The notes beneath the pieces were generated by a model, which worked only from the letters and a program-made list of their open reading frames with translations, did no database searches and was not told the origin of the DNA. DNA of 64,000 nt from NCBI GenBank assembly GCA_021845595.1, contig JAJZVV010000001.1, forward strand, positions 310,001 through 374,000, written 5' to 3'. The stretch comes from Pseudomonadota bacterium (lineage in GTDB: Bacteria; Pseudomonadota; Alphaproteobacteria; Acetobacterales; Acetobacteraceae). Of this stretch, positions 37,393 through 46,401 are shown piece after piece (within the stretch, counting starts at the first letter, position 1; each line of letters opens with the position of its first letter). The position numbers and the translations under genes were made by a program.

Positions 37393-38267
37393 CGCTTCCC
37401 TTGGGCCCGCCCGGCGAGGCCGGCGGGGCGGAAAATCATCAGCAGCGTCATCGCCAGCCCGTAGATCGCCTGCTGCACCGCGCCGATCTCCGTCGGCGGA
37501 ATGCCGGGCAGGAACGAGAGCGCCGCCGGCAGCAGCAGCAGCAGCAAGGTCCCCACCAGCGGCCCGGCGAGCGTGCCGGCCCCGCCGACGATCACCATCG
37601 CCAGCACCAGCACCGACTGGTCGAGGGTGAAGCTTTCGACGTTGACGAAGGCCATCTGCAGCGCGAACAGGCCGCCGGCGACGCCGGCGATGGCGCAGCC
37701 GAGGGCGACGGCCAGGGTCTTGAGCAGCGCCACGTTCTTGCCGAACGCCTCGGCCGCGCTCTCGGAATCGCGCAAGGCCATCAGCGAGCGGCCGAAGCTG
37801 CCGCGCATCAGCAGCCGCATCACCGCCAACCCGCCGAACAGTGCCGCGAGGCAGACGGCGAGGAAGGCCCAGGGGGAGGCCAGTGAAAGTCCGAGCAGCT
37901 GCGGCGGCGGAATGCCGACCAGACCGCCGAGCCCTCCGGTCACCGGCTCGGCCTCGGTGAAGGCGGTCGTCGCCACCATCTGCAGGCCGAGGCTCGCGAC
38001 GACGAAATACTCGCCGCGCACGCGCAGCGCCGGCAGCGCCAGGGCCAGCGACAGCACGCCGGCGACGAGACCTCCGGCAGCGCTGACGAGCAGCACGTCG
38101 GGGGCCACGTTGAGGGCGATCTGCGCCCCGGCATAGGCGCCGAAGCCGAAAAACACCGCGTGCGCGACCGAGAAGATGCCGCCATAGCCGACGAGCACGT
38201 TGAGGCTCGCGGCGAGCAGGCCGAAAATCGCCGCGAGCTGGGCGAGGTTGAGGAGATAGGCGGTCAT
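37389..38267 (-). CDS. livM: Branched-chain amino-acid-type ABC permease LivM
   Basis: The 292-residue permease starts MTAYLLNLAQLAAIFGLLAA with about eight to nine membrane segments. The permease loop GRSLMALRDSESAAEAFGKNV, which contacts the ATPase, and MVIVGGAGTLAGPLVGT are characteristic of LivM. The ATG overlaps the livH stop by 4 nt. Confidence 0.93.
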   Translation of the reverse strand: MTAYLLNLAQLAAIFGLLAASLNVLVGYGGIFSVAHAVFFGFGAYAGAQIALNVAPDVLLVSAAGGLVAGVLSLALALPALRVRGEYFVVASLGLQMVATTAFTEAEPVTGGLGGLVGIPPPQLLGLSLASPWAFLAVCLAALFGGLAVMRLLMRGSFGRSLMALRDSESAAEAFGKNVALLKTLAVALGCAIAGVAGGLFALQMAFVNVESFTLDQSVLVLAMVIVGGAGTLAGPLVGTLLLLLLPAALSFLPGIPPTEIGAVQQAIYGLAMTLLMIFRPAGLAGRAQGKR

Positions 38268-39133
38268 CGGGCCAGGGCAGCACCGAAGATGCCGCGCGGG
38301 CGGAACAGGATGAAGGCAAACAGCACGACGAAGCCGGCCGCCTCGCTCCACTGCGTGTCCAGCACCGAGACGACCAGGTTCTCCGCGACGCCGAGCACCA
38401 GCCCGCCCGCCGCCGCCCCGCGCAGACTGCCGATGCCGCCGACCACCGAGGCGGCGAGGCTCACCAGCATGACATGGGAAGCGACCGAAGGGCTCAACCC
38501 GGTGGTTGCCGCCCCGAGCACCGCCCCTGGCACGGCCAGAGCGGAGCCCAGGGCGAAGGCGAGCGCCGACAGCCGGCGGGCGGAAAGCCCATAGGCGCGC
38601 AGCAGGTCCGGGTTCTCGGCCAGGGCGCGCAGCGCGATGCCGGTGCGGGTGCGGGCGAGGAACAGGCCCAGCGCGCCGAACAAGACCGCCGCGGCGCCGA
38701 GCGCGATCCAGAAGGCGCGGGCGAGATAGAGCCCCGGCAGCACCGCGCTGGCGCGCGTGAGCGAGGAGGTGACGGCGACGAAGGCGCGGCCGAATCCGAT
38801 CTCGATCCCGCTCTGAACCACGATGACGACGCCGAAGGCCGCGACGAAGACGGTGAAGAACGAGCCGGTATGGCGCTGGATCGGCCGATAGACGAAAGCA
38901 TCCATGAACAGACCGAACCCGACCGCCAACACCGTGGCCAGGAGCGCGGCGAGCGGCCAGGACCAGCCGGCGCGGACCGCGAAGACGAACCCGTAACCGG
39001 CCAGCGCATAGGCGGCGCCATGCGCGAAATGGAAAATTCGCGTCGCACCGAAGATCAGTGCGAATCCCGCGGCCGTGAGCGCGTAGAGCAGCCCGGTCTG
39101 GATGCCGGAGACCAGCAGTTGCGCCAGCAGCAT
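38264..39133 (-). CDS. livH: Branched-chain amino-acid-type ABC permease LivH
   Basis: The 289-residue permease MLLAQLLVSGIQTGLLYALT... has the LivH motif FALIFGATRIFHFAHGAAYALAG and the coupling-loop region TGIALRALAENPDLLRAYGLS. About eight membrane segments. It starts 7 nt after the binding-protein gene. Confidence 0.93.
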   Translation of the reverse strand: MLLAQLLVSGIQTGLLYALTAAGFALIFGATRIFHFAHGAAYALAGYGFVFAVRAGWSWPLAALLATVLAVGFGLFMDAFVYRPIQRHTGSFFTVFVAAFGVVIVVQSGIEIGFGRAFVAVTSSLTRASAVLPGLYLARAFWIALGAAAVLFGALGLFLARTRTGIALRALAENPDLLRAYGLSARRLSALAFALGSALAVPGAVLGAATTGLSPSVASHVMLVSLAASVVGGIGSLRGAAAGGLVLGVAENLVVSVLDTQWSEAAGFVVLFAFILFRPRGIFGAALAR

Positions 39134-39140
39134 CGCCGGC

Positions 39141-40265
39141 TCAGTCGAGCTTCACTGGCTGGCCGCCCTTCAGCGTCTCGATATCGATCGGCACCGACAG
39201 ATCGCCGAGATCGTCGAACGTGCCCTCGCCGCCGACGAGGGCGAAGCGGCGCACGCGCATCAGTTCGGCGCGCAGCGAATCCCCATCCACCGGCTTGCCT
39301 TGCTGCTCCAGCCCATGCGCGAGCAGCCCGAACAGGCGCACCGCGTTGTAGTAGTTCTGATGATAGACGGAGGGCAGGTCCTTGTGGGTCGCCTGCCAGT
39401 CGGCCAGGAAGCGTTTGGTCACCGGATCGGTCGCCGACCAGGGCGCCGTCTGCACCGTGAAGATGAGGCCCTCGGCCTGCGGCAGGCTGCGCACCGAGGG
39501 GATCAAGGCTCCGGAATAGGTGACGAGCTGCTGATCGATGCCGTTGTCGCGCAATTGCTTGATGATCTGCGCCTGCTGCGCGCCGTAGCTGGCGAAATAG
39601 ACGGCGTCCGGCCGCGCATCGCGGACCTTGGCGGCCAGCGCGGAGAATTGCTGCTCCGCCGGCGTGATGGCGAACAGCCCAGCGATCTCGCCGCCGGCCT
39701 TCGGCAGGTCGGACTGCATCGATTTGCGCAGCCCGTTGCCGAACGGATCGTCCATGTAGATCAGCGCCACCCGCTTCCAGCCCTTGGCGACGAGGAACGG
39801 CGCGATGCGCGAGACCTCGGCGGAGGCGAGCGGGATCACGTTCCAATAATAGGGCGAAAGCCCGGCCAGGTCCGGCCCGACGCCGCCGCCATTGACCATC
39901 ACCACCTTGGCGCGCGTGCCGATCGGTGCTGCCGCCTTGGAGACACCGGTGAAGCCGATGAGCACGTAGAGCGCGTGGTCGACATTGACGAGCTTGCTCA
40001 TCCCCACGGCGCCGCCCTGCGGCGTGCCCTGGCTGTCCTCGGCCTTCAGCACCACCGGGCGGGACAGCAGCTTGTCGGCGGTGATATGGGTGAGCGCGAG
40101 CTGCGCGCCTTCGGTGAAGATCGTGCCATATTCGGCGTTGGGCCCGGCCATGGGGAACAGCGTGCCGAGCACATACGGCTCCGCCTCGGCCCGCGCGCGA
40201 CCGAGGGCGAGGCCACCGGCGGCGGCTCCCAGCCCGGCGCGCAACAGCATACGGCGCTCGATCAT
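39141..40265 (-). CDS. ABC transporter periplasmic substrate-binding protein (LivK-like)
   Basis: The 374-residue type I periplasmic binding protein has a Tat-type signal peptide (ERRMLLRAGLGAAAGGLALG, cleavage after RARA). The ligand-binding fold includes VLGTLFPMAGPNAEYGTIFTEG and the GFTGVSKAAAPIGTRAKV hinge region. GGGAGGA precedes the ATG. It is the first gene of the liv-type operon and decides its substrate, which I cannot tell. Divergent from the SMP-30 gene (111-nt gap). Confidence 0.92.
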   Translation of the reverse strand: MIERRMLLRAGLGAAAGGLALGRARAEAEPYVLGTLFPMAGPNAEYGTIFTEGAQLALTHITADKLLSRPVVLKAEDSQGTPQGGAVGMSKLVNVDHALYVLIGFTGVSKAAAPIGTRAKVVMVNGGGVGPDLAGLSPYYWNVIPLASAEVSRIAPFLVAKGWKRVALIYMDDPFGNGLRKSMQSDLPKAGGEIAGLFAITPAEQQFSALAAKVRDARPDAVYFASYGAQQAQIIKQLRDNGIDQQLVTYSGALIPSVRSLPQAEGLIFTVQTAPWSATDPVTKRFLADWQATHKDLPSVYHQNYYNAVRLFGLLAHGLEQQGKPVDGDSLRAELMRVRRFALVGGEGTFDDLGDLSVPIDIETLKGGQPVKLD

Positions 40266-40376
40266 GCTCTCGGTCCTCCCCGCGGGCGCGGCTTCGCCCT
40301 TTCGCCGGGCAGGAAATCGGATACTCTCCCCCTCGTCAATGCCGGCCATACGCGCCGCAACGGGGGAACCAAGAGG

Positions 40377-41303
40377 ATGCCACAGATGCGGCCAGAGATG
40401 CGCGTGATCACCAGCGGGCTGCGCTTTCCGGAGGGGCCGGTGGCGATGCCGGACGGGTCCGTGGCACTGGTCGAGATCGAGCGCGGCACCGTCAGCCGGG
40501 TTGCCCCGGACGGGACGATCAGCGTCATCGCCACCCCGGGCGGCGGGCCGAACGGGCTCGCCGTCGGGCCGGACGGGGCGTTCTATGTCTGCAACAACGG
40601 CGGCTTCGCCTGGGTCGAGGAGCCGGGCCTGCTGCGCCCGACGCGCCAGCCGGCGGATTATTCCGGCGGACGGATCGAACGCATCGATCCCGCCACCGGC
40701 GCGGTGCGCGTGCTCTACACCGCATGCGACGGCCATGCCCTGCGCGGGCCCAACGACATCGTCTTCGACAGCCGGGGCGGGTTCTACTTCACCGACCTCG
40801 GCAAGGTGCGCGCCCGCGACCGCGACTGGGGCGGGGTCTATTACGCGCTGGCCGACGGCTCGCGCATCGTCGAGCTGGCCTTTCCGGTACTGACGCCGAA
40901 CGGCATCGGGCTCTCGCCCGACGAGCGCACCGTGTATGTCGCCGAGAGCGAAACGGCGCGGCTCTGGGCCTTCGATCTCGAGGCGCCGGGCGTGGCGCGG
41001 AAACAGACATTCCCCTCGCCGCACGGCGGGCGCCTGGTGCACGGCATGGGGGGCTATCGCCGCTTCGACAGTCTGGCGGTGATGGCGAGCGGCAACATCG
41101 CGGTCGCCACGCTGGTGACCGGGCAGATCACCGAGATCGCCCCGGACGGTCATATCGTCCGCGAAGTGCCTTTCGACGATATCTATACGACCAATATCTG
41201 CTTCGGTGGTCCGGACCTGCGCACCGCGTTCATCACGCTCTCCGGCGGCGGGCAGCTGGTGGCGATGGAGTGGCCGGAGCCGGGCCTGCGCCTCGCCTAT
41301 TAG
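40377..41303 (+). CDS. SMP-30/gluconolactonase-family hydrolase
   Basis: Six-bladed beta-propeller of 308 residues. Metal-site residues are in GLRFPEGPVAMPDG (Glu), GGGPNGLAVGPDG, GPNDIVFDSRGGFYFTD (Asn, Asp) and LTPNGIGLSPDERTVYVAES (Asn, Asp), as in SMP-30 lactonases. An in-frame ATG at 40386 has a better-spaced AGAGG and is an alternative start. The substrate is probably a sugar or aromatic lactone. The P450 gene follows after 23 nt, likely co-transcribed. Confidence 0.9.
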   Translation: MPQMRPEMRVITSGLRFPEGPVAMPDGSVALVEIERGTVSRVAPDGTISVIATPGGGPNGLAVGPDGAFYVCNNGGFAWVEEPGLLRPTRQPADYSGGRIERIDPATGAVRVLYTACDGHALRGPNDIVFDSRGGFYFTDLGKVRARDRDWGGVYYALADGSRIVELAFPVLTPNGIGLSPDERTVYVAESETARLWAFDLEAPGVARKQTFPSPHGGRLVHGMGGYRRFDSLAVMASGNIAVATLVTGQITEIAPDGHIVREVPFDDIYTTNICFGGPDLRTAFITLSGGGQLVAMEWPEPGLRLAY

Positions 41304-41326
41304 CAGTGTCCCCAACGGAGGCAGCG

Positions 41327-42697
41327 ATGGAAGCGGTCCTGAATGAGACGCCGGCGCGCATTCCCGATCCGGACGCGCGCTCCCTCGCGCACATCCCCGG
41401 CGAGTCGGGCTGGCCGGTGCTCGGCCATACGCTGCAGATCCTGGCGGATCCCAAACGCTTCACCCGCGAGATGGCGCAGCGATTCGGCCCGGTCTATCGC
41501 GCCCGCGTCTTCGGCATGCACAACGTCGCCCTGCTCGGCCCCGAGGCGAACGAGCTGGTGTTGCTCGATCAGGGGCGGAATTTCTCCTCCGCAATGGGCT
41601 GGGGGCCGCTGCTCGATCGGGTGTTCCCGCGCGGACTGATGCTGCTCGATTTCGACGAACACCGCCTGCACCGCCGCGCGCTCTCGGTGGCGTTCAAGGC
41701 CGGACCGATGCAGTCCTATCTCGCGCTGCTCAACCGCGGCATCGGGGCGCGCATCGGCGAATGGACGGCGGCGGGCGGGGAGATGCGCTTCTACCCGGCG
41801 ATCAAGCAGCTCACGCTCGATCTCGCCGCCACCGCCTTTCTCGGCGAGGAGATCGGCGGCGAGTCGGCGCAGGTGCAGCGCGCCTTCATCGACATGGTCG
41901 CAGCCTCGATCGGCGTCGTTCGCACACCGCTGCCCGGCACGCGCATGGCGCGCGGGGTGCGCGGCCGCGCCGAGATCGTCGACTATTTCTCGGCCCGCGT
42001 GCCGCAGCGTCGCGAGCGCGGCGGCGAGGATCTGTTCTCGCAGCTATGCCGCGCCACCTACGAGGACGGCAGCCTGCTGTCGGTCCCGGACATCGTCGAT
42101 CACATGAGCTTTTTCATGATGGCAGCGCACGACACGCTGACCTCCTCGCTGTCCTCCTTCGTGCAGTTCATCGCGACCGATCCCGACTGGCAGGAGCGGC
42201 TGCGCGCGGAGGTGGAGGCGGTCCCGGACGAGGATGGGCTGGCCTATGCCCGGCTCGATGCCCTGCCTGAGACCGAGATGGCCTTCAAGGAGACCATGCG
42301 CATCCACCCGCCGGTGACCTCGACGCCGCGCCGCACCGTGCGCGAAGTGACGTTCCGCGGCTTTCGCCTCCCCGCCGGCACGCGGGTCACGGTCAACGCG
42401 CTGTTCACCCATCACATGCCCGAGATCTGGCCGGATCCGGAGCGTTTCGATCCGCTGCGCTTCACCGAGGCGGCAAGCCGCGCGCGGCATCGCTTCGCTT
42501 ATGTGCCTTTCGGCGGCGGCGCGCATATGTGTCTGGGGCTGCATTTCGCCTACATGCAGGCGAAGTGCTTCGCTTGGCACCTGCTGCGCCGCGCGCGGGT
42601 CAGCCTGCCCGAGGGCTACACACCCGAATGGCAGATGTGGCCGATTCCCAAGCCGCGCGACGGATTGCGGGTCGTGCTTGCGCCGCGGGCGCGGTGA
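41327..42697 (+). CDS. Cytochrome P450
   Basis: The 456-residue soluble P450 monooxygenase. The I-helix reads MMAAHDTLTSS (an AxHDT variant of the oxygen-activation motif), the K-helix ExxR is KETMRIHPP, and the haem-binding loop FGGGAHMCLGLHFA has Cys402 as thiolate ligand. No membrane anchor. CGGAGG sits 5 nt before the ATG. Redox partners are not in the window. Linkage to an SMP-30 lactonase and a liv-type importer suggests uptake and oxidation of a small organic compound, which is inference. Confidence 0.94.
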   Translation: MEAVLNETPARIPDPDARSLAHIPGESGWPVLGHTLQILADPKRFTREMAQRFGPVYRARVFGMHNVALLGPEANELVLLDQGRNFSSAMGWGPLLDRVFPRGLMLLDFDEHRLHRRALSVAFKAGPMQSYLALLNRGIGARIGEWTAAGGEMRFYPAIKQLTLDLAATAFLGEEIGGESAQVQRAFIDMVAASIGVVRTPLPGTRMARGVRGRAEIVDYFSARVPQRRERGGEDLFSQLCRATYEDGSLLSVPDIVDHMSFFMMAAHDTLTSSLSSFVQFIATDPDWQERLRAEVEAVPDEDGLAYARLDALPETEMAFKETMRIHPPVTSTPRRTVREVTFRGFRLPAGTRVTVNALFTHHMPEIWPDPERFDPLRFTEAASRARHRFAYVPFGGGAHMCLGLHFAYMQAKCFAWHLLRRARVSLPEGYTPEWQMWPIPKPRDGLRVVLAPRAR

Positions 42698-42708
42698 TCG
42701 GGTAGCCC

Positions 42709-43437
42709 TCAGCCCGCGCGCGCGATCGCCAGGAACGAGACCGCATCCAGGCTCGCCCCGCCGACGAGGGCGCCGCCGACCTCGGGGAGGCGCAGGAGCG
42801 ACCCAGCGTTGTCCGGTTTCACCGAACCGCCGTAGAGAATGCGCACCGCCGCGCCGGCAGCGCCGAAGCGTCCTGTCAGGCGTGAGCGGATATGGAGATG
42901 CATGGACGCGATCTCCTCGGCGCTGGGGATACGCCCGGTGCCGATGGCCCAGACCGGCTCGTAGGCGATGGCGCCGGCGAATCCGTCGGGCAGGCTGAGG
43001 TCCAGCTGCCTGCCCACGACGCTCTCCGCGCGGCCCGCCATCCGCTCGGACTCGCTCTCCCCGACGCAGACGATCGGCACGAGCCCGGCCGCGACCGCCG
43101 CTTCGGCCTTGGCCCGCACGTCGGCGTCGGTCTCGCGATGATCGGCGCGGCGCTCGGAATGGCCGACGATCACGTAGCGCGCGCCAGCATCGCGCAGCAT
43201 CGGCGCGGCGATGTCCCCGGTATGCGCGCCCCTGGCCGCGGCGTGGCAATCCTGCCCGCCGAGCGCGATGGGCGATCCCGAGAGCGCCATGGCGGCCAGG
43301 CTCAGCAGCGTCGCCGGCGGGCACACCAGCAGGTCGCACTCCAGTCCGGCGGCACCGGCGCAGAGGCTGGCGAGCAGCGGCTCCGCCTCCGCGCGCAGCA
43401 GGTTCATCTTCCAGTTTCCGGCGATCAATCGGCGCAA
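42709..43437 (-). CDS. tpiA: Triose-phosphate isomerase
   Basis: The 242-residue TIM barrel. The catalytic set is complete: Lys in AGNWKMN (7-13), His in VIVGHSERR, Glu in [11 protein letters not shown], and phosphate loops YGGSVKP and GGASL. The start is TTG at 43437, because GAGGAG lies 8 nt upstream and translation gives (M)[11 protein letters not shown]. The nearest ATG upstream is out of frame. It converges on the P450 gene with an 11-nt gap. Confidence 0.94.
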   Translation of the reverse strand: MRRLIAGNWKMNLLRAEAEPLLASLCAGAAGLECDLLVCPPATLLSLAAMALSGSPIALGGQDCHAAARGAHTGDIAAPMLRDAGARYVIVGHSERRADHRETDADVRAKAEAAVAAGLVPIVCVGESESERMAGRAESVVGRQLDLSLPDGFAGAIAYEPVWAIGTGRIPSAEEIASMHLHIRSRLTGRFGAAGAAVRILYGGSVKPDNAGSLLRLPEVGGALVGGASLDAVSFLAIARAG

Positions 43438-43502
43438 GGGTGTCGCTCCTCATCCACTCCGGCGACGGAACACGCGACGGTTGCATGGCGTCGACGGATT
43501 TG

Positions 43503-43540
43503 CCTATCCTCATAGGTATCTGTAGCGGAAAAATACAGAT
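43503..43540. promoter_or_regulatory. Double palindrome upstream of the Lys-rich protein gene
   Basis: Two perfect inverted repeats sit side by side in the 217-nt tpiA/43655 gap: CCTAT-CCTC-ATAGG (43503-43516) and ATCTGTA-N9-TACAGAT (43518-43540). The stretch is AT-rich for this genome. Its form suggests operator sites for a dimeric regulator. The rest of the gap has no recognisable feature. Confidence 0.55.
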
Positions 43541-43654
43541 TGGAGGCGAGTCAAGCGGCGTGGCAGCCAGAACGCCACCGCCCGGCTTCGTGTGCTCGCT
43601 TCGGGCGCGCACGTCGCCTGCACCGCGTAACCGTGTTGTTTTTTGGGAGTAGAT

Positions 43655-44731
43655 ATGGCCGACATCCAGATCGCGAGTATCGATCTTGCGCAAGGGCTGA
43701 GTGTCAAGAATCTCGTCGTGCCGACAATGATGGCCGAGGTGGTGCTCAGCAATGCACCAAAGGAGATCCAGGCTGCCTTCACCAAGGACAAGCTGATCGG
43801 CCAGAAGCTGCTGAAAACGGCCTTCGAGGCCCTCAACGAGGCCAAGAAGAGCTTCCAGGAAGCGGCGAAGGCAACCGATGAGATTTTCGAAAAAAAGCCG
43901 CCGAAGGACGAGAAGGAGGCGGAGGATCGGGTCAAGACGCTCAACGTCATGTGCCGCCAGATCGCCGAGGCGCAGGGCGGCAAGGCGACCAAGGCGGTCG
44001 AGGCCGAATGGGCGGTCTACGTCAAGAAGAACAAGGACCTCACCAAATTTCGTGCGCTGTTCGCCATGCGACTCGGCCTCAGCGTGATTTCCGTCGCCGC
44101 CAACGTCGGCCACACGGTGATGACGTTCGGCGCCTCCTCCGCGGTGGCCATTCTCGGCATCGCCAAGACCGTCGTCAGCGTCGGCACCGACATTTACAAC
44201 CAAGTCCGCGACATCTCGAAGGCCGAGACCGACATCATCGACACCGACATCGTCCTGGCCAAGGTCTGGAACGAAAAGGCCGTGGGCGCCAAGCAGGTCG
44301 GGCGCGAACTGGCAGGCGCGCTCGGCGTGCCTTTCGTCAAGAGCATCGCCGGCATGGGCAAGCTTCTGACCGAATACAACGCCAAGATCGCCGTCAAGGA
44401 CAAGAGCACCGAAGATCTCTGGAAAAAAGCCAAGAATCTGATGGACGTCATCGACAAGACCGACAAGGACAACAATCCGCAGCTCCAGAAGGCGATCAAG
44501 CCACTCGGCAGCAAGGTCACGGCGCTGCTGGACCAGATCACGGACCTCAACGCCAAGAGCTCGGACTATGACGGGTTCTACGCCGCCTATAAGAATCGCT
44601 ACGACACCTATCGCACGCTCGAAGGCAAGGCGCTCGGTCACGCCGCCAAGGGCACGGAGGGCGTGATCATGCTCGCCGGCATCGTCTCCACCGCCAAGAC
44701 CATCGTAGACCTCGCGTCCGCGCTCGCCTGA
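43655..44731 (+). CDS. Uncharacterised Lys-rich helical protein with central hydrophobic segment
   Basis: The 358-residue protein has no signal peptide, and I recognise no family. It is predicted almost entirely helical: charged amphipathic helices at about 40-130, one strongly hydrophobic stretch at 139-178 (LGLSVISVAANVGHTVMTFG onward), further amphipathic helices at 183-325, and a hydrophobic C-terminus (336-358). This layout resembles alpha-helical pore-forming toxins such as the ClyA/XaxA type, which is only a structural guess. Lys outnumbers Arg, unlike its neighbours, and GC3 over the first 39 codons is 29/39 by my count. GGGAG precedes the ATG by 5 nt. Confidence 0.75.
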   Translation: MADIQIASIDLAQGLSVKNLVVPTMMAEVVLSNAPKEIQAAFTKDKLIGQKLLKTAFEALNEAKKSFQEAAKATDEIFEKKPPKDEKEAEDRVKTLNVMCRQIAEAQGGKATKAVEAEWAVYVKKNKDLTKFRALFAMRLGLSVISVAANVGHTVMTFGASSAVAILGIAKTVVSVGTDIYNQVRDISKAETDIIDTDIVLAKVWNEKAVGAKQVGRELAGALGVPFVKSIAGMGKLLTEYNAKIAVKDKSTEDLWKKAKNLMDVIDKTDKDNNPQLQKAIKPLGSKVTALLDQITDLNAKSSDYDGFYAAYKNRYDTYRTLEGKALGHAAKGTEGVIMLAGIVSTAKTIVDLASALA

Positions 44732-44749
44732 GGGCGCCGACGGCCGAGC

Positions 44750-45637
44750 TCATGCCAGCGCGCGCCCGGTGAGGCGCTCGAGCACCCGCAAGGGCGCGCG
44801 CTCCGGTTCGGCCATCGCCGACAGCGGCAGATGGAACGTCTGTTCGAGCGCGGTGTGCCCCTTGACCGCGGCGTGCAGCACGAGATCGGTGAAAACGAGC
44901 CACGAACTCCCCGCTGGCAGTTCGAGCGCGACCTGCGGCGCGTAGCGCTGGTAGTGCCCGTCCCGCTTGGCGGCGTCGTGCAGCCGCAGCATGATCTCGT
45001 CATAGGCGCTGCGCTGCCCCTTGGTGAGGCCGAGCGCGGCCAGCAGCGCGGCGGAGCCCGGCAGCGCCGGACGCAGGCGCGGCACGAACGCGCCGGCGAA
45101 ATCGGCGAACGGTTCGCCGACGCGCCAGTGCCGTGCCGCGCCATCGGGGGCGATGTTGGAAAACAGCCGCAGGATCCGCCGCCCGTGCAACGGTCGTGTC
45201 GGGAACGCATCGACATGCAGGCGGCGATCGTCGTGCCGCGGCGATGCCGGCCGGTCGTCGATCTCGGCCGGACGGAAGGACGTGCGCGCCGGCTCGAGGT
45301 CGGGCGCGTAGGCCGGGGCCAGCGCGCGCACGAAGCCCGTCGCCGCGGCGGCGAACCGGGTCATCATCGCCGCCAGCCGGTGGCGCTCGGCCCCGGTGAG
45401 CGCGGTGCCGCCGAGCCGGCCGGTCGCGGGATCGAGGCTGATGTTCTTGCGCGTGTTGTCGAGCATGGCCGGCGAAAGCAGCGCCCGCTCGTCCGGAGCG
45501 GGGTGAAAGGCGAGCGCCGGGAAGAACAGCACGCGCCCGGCCTCGAGCGCGGCCAGCGCCCGGCGCTGGGTCGCCACCGGGACCGGCCCGTCCCAGCGCG
45601 CGATCGTCAGGGTTTCCACGACATCGGTTGCATTCAT
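44750..45637 (-). CDS. Kdo hydroxylase-family Fe(II)/2-oxoglutarate dioxygenase
   Basis: The 295-residue protein resembles KdoO, which hydroxylates the 3-deoxy-manno-octulosonic acid residue of LPS inner core. The iron triad is visible as His141-Val-Asp143 (RRLHVDAFPTRP) and His255 (VFTDLVLHAAVKGH). Other family blocks are NTRKNISLDPATGRL and LRLFSNIAP. CGAGG precedes the ATG at 45637. It is 87 nt downstream of the phosphatase gene and may share its transcript. Confidence 0.85.
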   Translation of the reverse strand: MNATDVVETLTIARWDGPVPVATQRRALAALEAGRVLFFPALAFHPAPDERALLSPAMLDNTRKNISLDPATGRLGGTALTGAERHRLAAMMTRFAAAATGFVRALAPAYAPDLEPARTSFRPAEIDDRPASPRHDDRRLHVDAFPTRPLHGRRILRLFSNIAPDGAARHWRVGEPFADFAGAFVPRLRPALPGSAALLAALGLTKGQRSAYDEIMLRLHDAAKRDGHYQRYAPQVALELPAGSSWLVFTDLVLHAAVKGHTALEQTFHLPLSAMAEPERAPLRVLERLTGRALA

Positions 45638-45724
45638 CGGACACCTCGCCCGTGTCTGCCTGCCCCTCGGGAGGGCATTTCGAGATAGCATTTATTGCCG
45701 CCGGCGGCGCGGGAAAGACCGCGT

Positions 45725-46393
45725 CTATTCGCGCCCCAGCAGGCGGTCGGCGATGAAGCTCGCCAGACCGCGCGGGGCGAAGTCCCGCCGCAGCGCCGCT
45801 TCGTCGTACTCCGCGCGCACCCAGTCGGGGAAGGACAGGCGCCCTTCGGCCTCCGCGCCATAGCGGCGGATCAGCGCGTCCAGAATGCCGGTGCGCGAGC
45901 CACGCAGATGGCCGTGGCGCCACGAAAGCTGGGTCAGCGCGACGGCGCTCGGCGCGCCCTGCAGCAGCAGGAACACCGCGGCCGCGAACCCGGCCCGATC
46001 GGCGCCGGACTTGCAGTGGACCAGCGCCGGTTCGGGCATGGTGCGCAGCGCCTCGCACAGGAAAAGCACGTCCTCCCGCCGCGGTGTCCGGCTGGCCACC
46101 GGCGCGTCGATGAACACGAGACCGAGCCGCGCGGCGGCCTCGCGCGCCAGCGCGTCCGACCCGCTGGTGGTGGCGCCGCGCAGATTGATCACGCTGCGCA
46201 GCCGCCAACGTCGCGCCAGCCGGGCGAGGCGGCCGGGCGTCGGGTGGTTGGCGCGGTAGAGCCGTCCGGGGATGACGACGCCTTCGTTGCCCCAGACCAG
46301 GCGCAGCACGGCATGATCGACCAGCAGACTGTCGATCCAGGCGAGCCACCGGCCCGACCGGCTGGTCAGATCGCCGTGGAAGAGACTGTCCAT
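45725..46393 (-). CDS. Dual-specificity/tyrosine-type protein phosphatase
   Basis: The 222-residue Cys-based phosphatase has the P-loop HCKSGADRAG (126-135; Cys127, Arg133) and an upstream SVINLRGAT segment typical of bacterial DSP-like enzymes. The expected general-acid Asp is likely in FIDAPVASRTP. The substrate could be phosphotyrosine, a lipid phosphate or an LPS phosphate. Its position just before a Kdo hydroxylase gene favours an envelope-related role, but that is inference. It starts 8 nt after the CNNM/CorC gene. Confidence 0.88.
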   Translation of the reverse strand: MDSLFHGDLTSRSGRWLAWIDSLLVDHAVLRLVWGNEGVVIPGRLYRANHPTPGRLARLARRWRLRSVINLRGATTSGSDALAREAAARLGLVFIDAPVASRTPRREDVLFLCEALRTMPEPALVHCKSGADRAGFAAAVFLLLQGAPSAVALTQLSWRHGHLRGSRTGILDALIRRYGAEAEGRLSFPDWVRAEYDEAALRRDFAPRGLASFIADRLLGRE

Positions 46394-46401
46394 CGCGCGT
46401 C

